Shown piece after piece: positions 25,484 through 34,700 of a stretch of DNA of 64,000 nt. Source of the stretch: CAYQQQ01 sp964420125 (GTDB taxonomy: Bacteria; Actinomycetota; Acidimicrobiia; Acidimicrobiales; Microtrichaceae). The notes beneath the pieces are model-generated. The model searched no databases and was not told where the DNA came from. It saw nothing but the letters and a program-made list of their open reading frames with translations. The DNA lies in contig CAYQQQ010000011.1 of NCBI GenBank assembly GCA_964420125.1, forward strand, positions 1 to 64,000. Reading direction: 5' to 3'. Every line of letters starts with the position of its first letter. The first letter of the stretch is position 1. Position numbers and translations under genes: made by a program.

Positions 25484-26044
25484 TCAGCCGTGCTCCCCGT
25501 GCGCGTCGAGCAGCTGGAGCAGCTTGGTGGTCGTGGACCAGTTGCGGATGGTCATCCGCCGGTACTGCGGTGTGCCCATGATCCGGTTCATCCGGCTCTG
25601 GGTGCGACGCTCGCTCAGGCGGGCGAAGTAGATCACCCCGGCGCCTTCCCACGCCCGGTCGACGCCGTCGCGCAGCTCCACGACCTCCATGGCCTGGCGG
25701 CTGGTCAACGGCGCCTTGAGGAACACCACGTCGGAGTGGAAGCGGTCGGGGTCCTGGCCGAAGCCGTCCGGGGCGGCGCGCACGATGCTGCGCAGCTGGC
25801 GATGGGATCGCACCACCACCCTCAGGGGCACACCGAAGCGCTGCTCCAACAGGCCCTCGAGCTCCGCCTCCAGGGAACGACGAGGGATCTGCGAGTCGAA
25901 CAGCACGTTGCCAGACTGGATGTAGGTGGCCACGTCGGTGCAGCCGTGGAGCTCGAAGGCCGAGCGCAGGTCGGCCATGGCGATCGGGTTGCGACCGCCG
26001 ACGTTGATCCCTCTCAGCAGGGCCACGTACCGGTTCGCGGTCAT
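25484..26044 (-). CDS. DUF1697 domain protein
   Basis: A 186-residue protein with the full DUF1697 pattern: YVALLRGINVGGRNPIAMADLRSAFELHGCTDVATYIQSGNVLF at residues 5-48, then FLKAPLTSRQAMEV and a C-terminal RNWSTTTKLLQLL. Function is unknown. ATG 26044 starts exactly at the conserved N-terminus; the long open frame upstream is antisense to the esterase gene. It is divergent from that gene, with 78 bases between. Confidence 0.9.
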   Translation of the reverse strand: MTANRYVALLRGINVGGRNPIAMADLRSAFELHGCTDVATYIQSGNVLFDSQIPRRSLEAELEGLLEQRFGVPLRVVVRSHRQLRSIVRAAPDGFGQDPDRFHSDVVFLKAPLTSRQAMEVVELRDGVDRAWEGAGVIYFARLSERRTQSRMNRIMGTPQYRRMTIRNWSTTTKLLQLLDAHGEHG

Positions 26045-26122
26045 GGCCCGCACCGTAGCGAGGTGGGGGGCGACGTTCGCGGCGGTACCGTTCGTCGGCG
26101 AGCAACTTCGAAGGAGATCCCC

Positions 26123-27193
26123 ATGGTCATGGCCGACCGACCGGACGTCGCCACCGCCAACGCCCCGGTGACCGCGCTCACCGTGGTGGGCCTGGGCGAG
26201 AACCTGGTGAACGCGCTGGCCAGCGTGCCGTTCCGCCGGCCGTGGGCCGGGCCGTCGGGTGCGGTGCAGAACGTGGGTGCCGCCGTCACCCGCACCACGC
26301 TGCGCTCGTTCATGGGGTACTCCTCGTCGTTGCGCATCGAGGAGTTCCGCTCGATGGAGCGGGTGCTGGATCGCCTCTGCGACGTGGTGCTGCCTCCCTT
26401 CGTCCGGCTCCGCCACGAGGTGCGCACCGAACCGGGGGAGCTCGGCGGCATCCCCGGGCTCTGGGTGCGGCCCCGCAGGGCCCCGGCCGACGCCACGATC
26501 CTCTACCTGCACGGCGGTGGCTACATCGGCACCTCCCCGATGATGTACGCCGCGTTCGTGGCGGCGTTGGTGGACGGCACCGGTGCGGAGGCGTTCGTCG
26601 CCGACTACCGGCTCGCTCCGGAGTTCCCGTTCCCCGCCGGGATGCTCGACGCCGTGGCCGCCTACGAGGCCCTGCTCGACGACGGCGTCGACCCCGGGCG
26701 CCTGGTCGTGGCCGGCGACTCGGGGGGAGGTGGGCTCGCCACGTCGGTGGTGGAGGAGCTGGCGCGTCGCGGCCTGCCTGCGCCGTCGTCGCTGGTGCTC
26801 TTCTCCCCGGAGGTGAACCTGGGCTTCGACGGGGATTCCGTCACGCGCAACGCCGCGCTGGACATCCTCCCCTGGAACCTCCCGAGCGCCGCCTACCTGC
26901 ACGGCGTGGATCCCGCCGACGCCCGTGTCTCGGCCGTGAACGCCGACCTGTCGGGCTTCCCACCCACGTTCGTGGCCTTCGGAGCCGACGAGATGCTCCG
27001 CGACCAGATCCAACGCTTCGCCGTGGGCCTCGAGGAGTCGGGCGTGCCGACCGCCTCCCACGAGGAGTCGGGGATGTTCCACGTGTTCCCGATCCTGATG
27101 CCCTGGGCGACGGCGAGCCGGCGGGTGTACGCCGCCGTCGACGGGTTCATCCATGACCACCTCGCTGCGCGCCCGCACGCCCGGAACACCTGA
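26123..27193 (+). CDS. alpha/beta hydrolase, hormone-sensitive lipase (HSL) type esterase
   Basis: A 356-residue esterase. Oxyanion-hole motif HGGGY (130-134), nucleophile elbow GDSGGG with Ser200, acid Asp in FGADEMLRDQ and His in MFHVFP complete the HSL-family triad. An extra N-terminal helical cap of about 90 residues precedes the hydrolase core. AAGGAG six bases before ATG 26123 fixes the start. It probably hydrolyses short-chain esters; the natural substrate is unknown. Confidence 0.88.
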   Translation: MVMADRPDVATANAPVTALTVVGLGENLVNALASVPFRRPWAGPSGAVQNVGAAVTRTTLRSFMGYSSSLRIEEFRSMERVLDRLCDVVLPPFVRLRHEVRTEPGELGGIPGLWVRPRRAPADATILYLHGGGYIGTSPMMYAAFVAALVDGTGAEAFVADYRLAPEFPFPAGMLDAVAAYEALLDDGVDPGRLVVAGDSGGGGLATSVVEELARRGLPAPSSLVLFSPEVNLGFDGDSVTRNAALDILPWNLPSAAYLHGVDPADARVSAVNADLSGFPPTFVAFGADEMLRDQIQRFAVGLEESGVPTASHEESGMFHVFPILMPWATASRRVYAAVDGFIHDHLAARPHARNT

Positions 27194-27222
27194 GCTCCGT
27201 CTGGTCCGGCGACCCGGGCGGC

Positions 27223-28608
27223 TCACCAGCCGGCGAAGAGGAAGGAGTCGAGGGCCGATGCGGCTGCAGCCTCGATCGCGGCGTCCTCGTGTTGCTCCCA
27301 CTGGCGCGCCGACGGCCCTCCCAGCAGGGCGAGCAGCACGGGTGCGCCGGTCGAAGGAGCGAGGTTGAACCACTCGGTGAACGGCGAGCCCCGGCCGTCC
27401 ATCGTGGTCCACATCTGGGCCTCCTCGGTCCAGAACTGCTCTCCGAAGCGGAACCAGTACTTGTCGAGCGTGCCCATTCCAAGGGACTCGATCGCCGTTC
27501 GCTTCTCCTGGGGGAGGGGTGGGTCGAACGCCGGCTCTCCGGCCTTGAGCACCCCGAGGGGCACGGTCAGCACCAGTCGATCCGCTTCGTGGACCACGCC
27601 GTCGTCGGTCGTCACCAGTGCCCCCGTCTCGCCCCAGGCCACGCGCACCACGGGCTGTCGGAGCTGCACGTCCAGGCCCGCCGCCAGATCCGCGGCGATC
27701 CGGTCGTAGCCGCCGGTGACGAGGAGGTCGTCGCCCTCGGAGCCCTCCGCGAGACCCCACCACGCGGAGAGCTCCTCGGCGTCGGCGGCGTACTCGGTGG
27801 TGATCTCGGTGCCGAGGTACCACTCGACCACCTGTCGGCCGGCGTCCTCCCCGGCGACCTCGCTCCGGGAGAGCGCGGTGGCGAGGGAGAGGTCGTGGTC
27901 CTGGCGGTCAGCCCACGCGACCGCCCGAGCGACCGCGAGCTCGCCCTGGAGCAGGAGACCCTCGACGTCCTCGACCCGGCCGACCCCTGGATCCAGCACC
28001 GCCTGGCGGTACTCGAAGCCCACCGTGTCGATGCCGATCCTCCTGGTCCGATCCCGAAGGTCGTTCGAGGCCACGTCGTGGATCCACGACGCCCCCCTCT
28101 CCACGGCGATCGGCCAACCGTCGGGCCGCACGGTGTCCACTCGACCGCCGATGCGGTCGCGGGCTTCGAGCACCTGCATGTCGTGGCCGTGCCCCCTCAG
28201 CGCCGCCGCGGCCGCAAGCCCCGCCACGCCGGCACCGACGACGAGGACCCGCTCGCTCCCTCCAGCCACGGCGCGGACCTCCTCGGCGGTGCGCATCCCC
28301 GATCGCAGCGCACCGTGCACCGTGGCGGGGTGGTCGGTGGCGGTCGCCTCCCCGGCGAAGAAGACCCGATCGACCAGGGGTTCGGCCAACGCGCGGCGCA
28401 TCGCGGGGTCGCTGCCGACAGGGAGGTAGCTGTACGCCCCCCGTGCCCACCGGTCGTCGGCCCACGCGGTGCGGACCATCGCCGTGGGCGAGGGCGCCGA
28501 GGCTCGTCGGCTCGGTGAGGAGCGGCCGTCGCTGCAGCCGGCGGCCGCGAGGCCCAGGCCGAACCCCGCCGTGCCGGTGAGGAAGCTGCGTCGACGCACG
28601 ACCTCCAT
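27223..28608 (-). CDS. Tat-exported flavin amine oxidase-like protein with circularly permuted order
   Basis: A 461-residue protein. A Tat-type signal (RRRSFLTGTAGFGLGLAAAGC) ends in a lipobox. Residues 49-112 then match what is normally the C-terminal end of flavin amine oxidases: W-ADDRWARGAYSYLPVGSD, FFAGEATATDHPATVHGALRSGMRTAEEV. Only after this comes the Rossmann FAD motif (VLVVGAGVAGLAAAAALRGHG at 121-141, then LEARDRIGGRVDT), which normally starts the fold. The protein ends at ALDSFLFAGW, where the usual W-x(n)-GSYS segment would follow. All elements are present, so it may be active; the substrate is unknown. ATG 28608 starts the signal peptide. Confidence 0.8.
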   Translation of the reverse strand: MEVVRRRSFLTGTAGFGLGLAAAGCSDGRSSPSRRASAPSPTAMVRTAWADDRWARGAYSYLPVGSDPAMRRALAEPLVDRVFFAGEATATDHPATVHGALRSGMRTAEEVRAVAGGSERVLVVGAGVAGLAAAAALRGHGHDMQVLEARDRIGGRVDTVRPDGWPIAVERGASWIHDVASNDLRDRTRRIGIDTVGFEYRQAVLDPGVGRVEDVEGLLLQGELAVARAVAWADRQDHDLSLATALSRSEVAGEDAGRQVVEWYLGTEITTEYAADAEELSAWWGLAEGSEGDDLLVTGGYDRIAADLAAGLDVQLRQPVVRVAWGETGALVTTDDGVVHEADRLVLTVPLGVLKAGEPAFDPPLPQEKRTAIESLGMGTLDKYWFRFGEQFWTEEAQMWTTMDGRGSPFTEWFNLAPSTGAPVLLALLGGPSARQWEQHEDAAIEAAAASALDSFLFAGW

Positions 28609-28681
28609 GATGGTCGCCCGGTCACCCGCCCTGTGCCGTGAGATGGACCGGGCGCTGGGGAAACATCCCAGGGTGTGACGA

Positions 28682-28711
28682 TTGACAGCCTGTCGTCGGC
28701 GGGGACACCCT
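28682..28711 (+). promoter_or_regulatory. possible promoter of the giant secreted protein
   Basis: A perfect TTGACA (28682-28687) is followed after 18 bases by CACCCT (28706-28711), 34 bases before the ATG at 28745. The -10 keeps only the A2 and T6 positions of the consensus. Confidence 0.4.
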
Positions 28712-28744
28712 TTGGGCCACCGGAGTCGGGGATCAGGAGCGGAG

Positions 28745-31700
28745 ATGGCCACAGGGGGTTGTAGGGGCGTGCGCCGTTGGACGTGGATCCCTGTTCACTC
28801 CGCAGTCGCCGTGGTCATGGCGGGTCTACCTGCTGCCGCGTCACCGATCTCGACGGCGGCACCGGTCGCCACCTCCGCGGTCGTAGCTGGTCCCGAGGAT
28901 CCGCCGATCGCCTTCGACGTCCCCCGCAACACGTCCGCCGGCGCCGAGGACTTCCCCGGCGGGGCGTCCAACAACGAGATCTCCTTCCCGAACCTGGCGG
29001 CCGGCGACATGAACGGCGACGGCTTCACCGACCTCGTCCCGGCCTGGTTCCCCAACTGCTGCGGTGCCAACGGCGGGGTCGCGGTGATGCTCGGCCTGGG
29101 CGACGGCACGTTCGGTGAACCCGTGCCCGCCGCCCTCACGGGGCCAGGGGCCAACCGGGTCATGGGTGTCGGCCTCGGCGACTTCGACGAGGACGGCGAC
29201 CTCGACGTGTTCGGCACCGTGCCCCAGCGCCAGGAGTACGACCTGTGGCTCAACGACGGTTCGGGGGCGCTGGGTGCCCCGACCTTCACCCCGCTGCCGG
29301 CGCGCCCGGGCGACGACCTCAAGGTCGTCGACCTCGATGGCGACGACCACCTCGACGTGGTAGCCGGCGGCTCACAGGACGGCTCGATCACCGCCCTCTA
29401 CGGCCGGGGCGACGGCACCTTCGACGTCGTGCCCATCGCCACCGGACAGGGCGGGGTGACCACGGTGGTCGTGGGGGACTTCGACGGCCAGGGCTCCCTC
29501 GACGTCGCGTGGTCCGCCCACTACTCCTACAAGCTCTCGGTGGCCCTCGCCACCGCCGCCCGCCTGCACACCGTCACCAGCACGCCGATCCCCTTCACGA
29601 CCGGCTCGCATCTCTTCGCCGCCGACTTCGACGGCGACGGCACCACCGACCTGGGTGCGGTCGGCTGGTCGACCACCCAGGGTCCGTTGAACTCGTCGTG
29701 CACGTCGTGCATGGCCACGATGGCCGGCAACGGCGACGGCACGTTCCGCGTGCCTGCGGCCAGCGACCTCGCGGCCTACTCGATGGTGCCCGACTCGGTG
29801 ATGGGCGACAACGTGGGGCAGGGCTGGGGGCCGAACTCGCCGGACCCTGTGGACGTCGACGGCGACGGCGACCTCGACGCCGTGTTCGCCCTCCCCGGCT
29901 ACGACGGGCTCGTGCTGATGGCGCGCAACGACGGTGACGGTCGCTTCGACGTGGACGTCCACGTGGGCATCGCCGATGACTCCGGCACCAGGGTCGGCAG
30001 CTACCAGAGCAACGCCGACAACACCGACGGCACGGGCCAGTTCGTGCGCGGCGTGGTGGTCGACGACCTCGACGACGACGGAGCCGTCGACCTGGTGGTC
30101 GCCGGGGAGGAGGGCGGTCCCTTCACCTCGAACCGTGGAGCGATCGCCGTCACGTCGGGCGACCCCGCCCACCCAGGCGAGCTCCTCGCTCCCCGGCTCA
30201 GCGCGGGGAGCAGCTCGAGCGACCTGTTCCGGGCGGGATTCGCGCTGGCCGACTGGGACGGCGACGGCGACAAGGACGCCATCACGGTCAGGTTCTCCGA
30301 CTGGCGGGCCGTCATGTTCGAGAACGTGGGCGGGGGTCGCTTCGCCGACGCCATCGACATCCACGGAGGCCTCCGAGGCACCTTCAACTGCATCCGCACC
30401 GGTTCGGAGCAGCTGCTGGAGTCCGGCGACCTCGACGGCGACGGCCACGACGACATCGTCTGTCGTGGTGCGAACGCGGGGGGACAGTACGCCCTGAGCG
30501 TGTGGTTCGGCGACGGCGACGGCGGGGCCGACCTCGTCACCGTCGACATCTACTCGGGTGCGACGTCGATGCCCCCGTTGCACCTGGCCGACATCGACGG
30601 CGACGACGACCTGGACCTGCTCGACACGAGAGCGACCCGCTGCGGGCCCTGCCAGATGTCGACCGCGCTGTTCCGCAACGAGGGCGGCCGGACGTTCCAG
30701 CCGGCAGGCGTCGTGGAGCACGGGCCCGTCGACCAGTTCCAGCTGCCCATCGCACCCGTGGACGTCGACAACGACGGCGACCTGGATCTCGTGTCGCGCC
30801 CGGGGACGGGCACCGACCCACCGCTGTGCACCTACCTCAACGACGGCTCCGGCACCTTCGGCGCCCCGACCTCCTCGCAGCCGGTCGTGCTGCGCGACCG
30901 CAACCTGGCGGTGCACACGATCGTCGCCGGTGACCTGAACGGTGACGGCAACCAGGACCTGGTGATCGAGAAGTCGTGGGACTACCGCTCGAACATCGGC
31001 GCGCTCTACACCGGCGGCCTCTTCGTCATGCTCGGCAACGGCGACGGCACCTTCTCGGACCCGACCGAGCACGTGTGGGGCGGCGGAGCCGGGGTGGGGG
31101 AGGGTTTGGTGGACCTCGACCTCGACGGTGAGCTCGACCTCCCCGTCAACCCGACCCACTGGGGCGTCGAGGCCCTGCGTGGCCGGGGCGACGGCACGTT
31201 CGAGCCGGTCGAGCGGTACTGGGCGGGCACCTTGTGGGCCTTCGCCACCAGAGCCGCCGACCTCGACGGGGACGGGCGTCCCGAGATCGTCAAGCTGCGA
31301 CAGGACAACTTCGGGCTGGTCGTGCTCCACAACTCCTCCGGAGGCGTTCCCGTCGGTCCCTCGCCCGACCTGTCGGTCACCCAGGTCGACGTCGCGGCCG
31401 AAGTCGTGCCCGGTGCCAACTCCACCGTGTCGGCCACCATCCACAATGCCGGGGGCCAGGCGTCGGGTCGGTGGACCGACCAGGTGTGGCTGTCGGCCGA
31501 CGACACCGTCGACGCCGGGGACAGGCTCCTCGGATCGGTCGAGCGCACGACGGCGGTGGGGGAGACCGACTACCAGATCGAGGTGACCGCCGCCTTCGAC
31601 CCGCTGGTCGACGGCGACCACCGGATCATCGTCCGCACCGACGCCCGACGGCAGCTGGAGGAGTCCGACGAGACGAACAACGTCCTGATCGCACCGAACG

Positions 31701-34700
31701 CGGTGAAGCTCGACATCGCCGAGCTGGACGTCGGGACACCGAGCGAGCTCGAGATCGCCGCCGGTGGGGTGCAGTACCTCCGCATCGCCGGCCCCACCCC
31801 GCAGCTCGCGCTCTCTCTGGCAGCGGAGGTGGCCGACGTCGCCGATGTCGACATCGTGCGTGGGCGCGTCCCGGTGCCGGCGCGCGAGCTCTCGCTGGGG
31901 GACCCCTCAGCGACCCGCAGGACCATCTCGCTTCCCGATGGCGAGGGTGACTGGTTCCTCCGCATCGCCGGTCGTGCGGGTGCGGGCTCCGGCACGACCG
32001 CCACCATCGAGGCCGAGCAACTGGAGTTCGGCCTGTTCTCCAGCTCGCCGTCGCGGGGCAGCAACCTCGGTCAGGCGACGCTGCAGATCGCCGGGGCCGG
32101 CCTCTCCGACCCTGCGACCGTGCGCCTCGTCGGGGGTCCCGGCGACGCGACGAGCCGCTCGGCGTCCTCCACACCAGTCGACGACGGTCACGCCACGGCC
32201 ACCCTGGACCTGCGCGGCGTGCCCGAAGGGCGCTACGACCTGGAGGTCGTGCGGATCGACGGCGGGGTCGCGGCGCTCTCCGACGCCTTCACCGTGACCG
32301 ACGGCGCTGTCGGGCACCTGGAGCTGTACACCAGCGCCCCGCCCAGCGTCCGGCCGGGCTGGTCCGGACAGTACGTGGTCACGGTGCGCAACACCGGCGA
32401 CACCGACCTCGACGTCGACTCGCTGGTGGTGCGCGGCACCACGGCACAGCTCCGCCTGCCCGGGCGCACCTCGTACGCCGATCGCGAGGTCGTGTTCCTT
32501 CCCGGCGACCCTGCCGGCCCCCTCGGTGCGGCCCCGGCGGGTGCGCTCTCACCCGGTGAGTCGCGGCGGGTGGTGGTGGAGTTCCTGGCGACCGGAGACG
32601 GGGCCAGGCTCACCGCCGAGCTGTTCGGCCGCGACGCTCCGGACGCGCCCGAGGACCCGCCGGACGGGCTGGTGGTCGACCACGTCGACGGGCCCGACGC
32701 CATCACCTCCGGTGAGCCCAGCGCGCTGCAGTTCCGGATCCGCAACACCGGGTCCACCCCGCTGCGCGGCCCGTGGTCGCTGCAGGCCGGGCTCGTCGGA
32801 GAGCCGGAGCTCCTCGATGGCGCGCTGGTGACCGCTCCCCGCTTCAGCGATCGCGAGCCGGTGGAGGTGGGGGCGGGCGTCGAGCTCGATCCAGGAGAGC
32901 AACTGGACGCGACCGCCACCATCAGCGCTCCCGACGCGCCCGACGGCACGGCCCGCTGGCTGGTCACCTGGCCGGAGGTCGATCCCGGCATCGTGACCGA
33001 AGGGGCTGACCTCCAGCTGAAGGCTTCCTTCGAGGACGATCCGCCCGATGCGGCGTCCTGGTCCACCGAGCCCGTCGACGTGCAGGCGCGCGGGCTGGCC
33101 GTCGGTGCACCGGCGAGCTTCGCCCTCGACGCCGGCGAGTCGCGTCTGGTCCGGCTGGATTCGCCCACCGGGCCGACAGCGGTCGGCGTCACGGTCGTCG
33201 GCACCGAGGCCCTGGAGGTGACCGCGGCCGCCGGAGCGGTCCCTGCCGGCGGGGCGGTCGACGACGAGGAGACCGTGAACCCCGGTACGCCCGGACGTGT
33301 CGAGCTCGTGACCACCGACGGCGCCGACTATCTGGTGGTCGGACCGGCGGGGAGCGGTGGCGCCGACGTGCAGTTGCTCGCCGCCACCCCGACGCCGGGG
33401 ATCGAGGCGGTGACTCCCGGTGCGGGAGGGAACGCCGGCGACGTGACGGTCGCCCTCCACGGCGCCGGCCTCGACGCCGTGAGCGGTGTCGACCTCGTCG
33501 CCGGTGACGGCACCCGCCACCCCGCCCGGCAGTGGTCGATGCTCGACAGCTTCGACGGCTCCGCCACCTTCGACCTCCGTGGTCTGGCGCCCGGTGGCTA
33601 CACGATCGAAGCCGGTCGCGACGGCGCCGATCCGTTGGTCGCGCCCTTTGCCGTCACCGAAGGTGGGGCAGGCCAGCTGGTGGCCGACGTGGTCCCGCCG
33701 GATCGGATGCGACTGGGTGCCCCGAACCCGGTGACGGTGACCTACGCCAACACCGGCACGGTGGACCTGCCCCTCCCTCTCCTCACCGTGCAGGCACGCG
33801 AGGGCGGCCGACTGAGCGTGGTCACCGATCGGAGCGACGCGGACGCCGACACCACGTTGATCCCGCCCTCACCCGTGGCCGGCACCGGCGTGCTCCCGGC
33901 CGGCTCCGCCGGCTCGTTGACGCTCTGGTACACACCGCCCTCGAACGCACCCGACGACGTCACCTTCGACATCTGGGCCAGCGACTTCGCGGATGCGTCG
34001 CTGGCTCACGACCCGATGGACTGGAGCGCCATCGGCGACGCCACGAGGCCCGCCGGTGTCGACGACGCGGCGTGGGCGGCGCAGCTCGCGGAGGAGCGGG
34101 CCCGCTACGGGGAGACCTACGGCGATCTCTCGTCCTACGTGGCCGAGGAGTACGCGTCGATGGCGGCACTCGGCCTAGAGCGGGCGGTGTTCGCCGACGG
34201 CGAGTGGCTGTTCTTCGCTCGCACCGCCGGCCGGCCGGGCACCTTCCGCTCCGGTGGGGTCTCGCGCCACTCCTCCTCGCCGGCGGCGGAGGCCGTGCCT
34301 GCGGCATCCCAGACGGACGCGAGGCTGCTGGCGGGGGCCGAGCCGTCGGCGGAGGGCGACGGGATCCAGAACGTCCGCGCCGTGATCGTCGGCAACCCCG
34401 ACGGGACGCTCTCCGGCGCCGAGCGCGACGCAGACCAGTTCGCGTCCCTGCTGACGAAGACCTACAACATCCCCAAGGCGAACGTGGTCAGCCTGCTCGG
34501 CGCCAACGCCACCTTCGAGGTGACCACAGGGGCCATCGACCGAGCCAAGACGTTGGTCGACGCCGACGACCTCCTGGTGGTGATGGTGGCCACCCACGGC
34601 GACTGGGACTCCCTCAGGCCTGACGATCCCACCCGTGCGACCAACTTGCTCGCCGACCGGCGGATCGACGCCAGCCAGTGGAACGCTGCGCTGTCGGGCT

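Noticed and set aside
25484..27823. A very long minus-strand open frame through the esterase and amine-oxidase region
   Set aside because: Only its last 187 codons (the DUF1697 gene) look like a protein. The rest is Arg/Gly-rich antisense of strong plus-strand genes, a usual effect of high GC.
29372..31621. A 749-codon antisense frame opposite the FG-GAP repeats
   Set aside because: It mirrors the periodic DxDGDG codons of the real gene, has no domain and no ribosome binding site.
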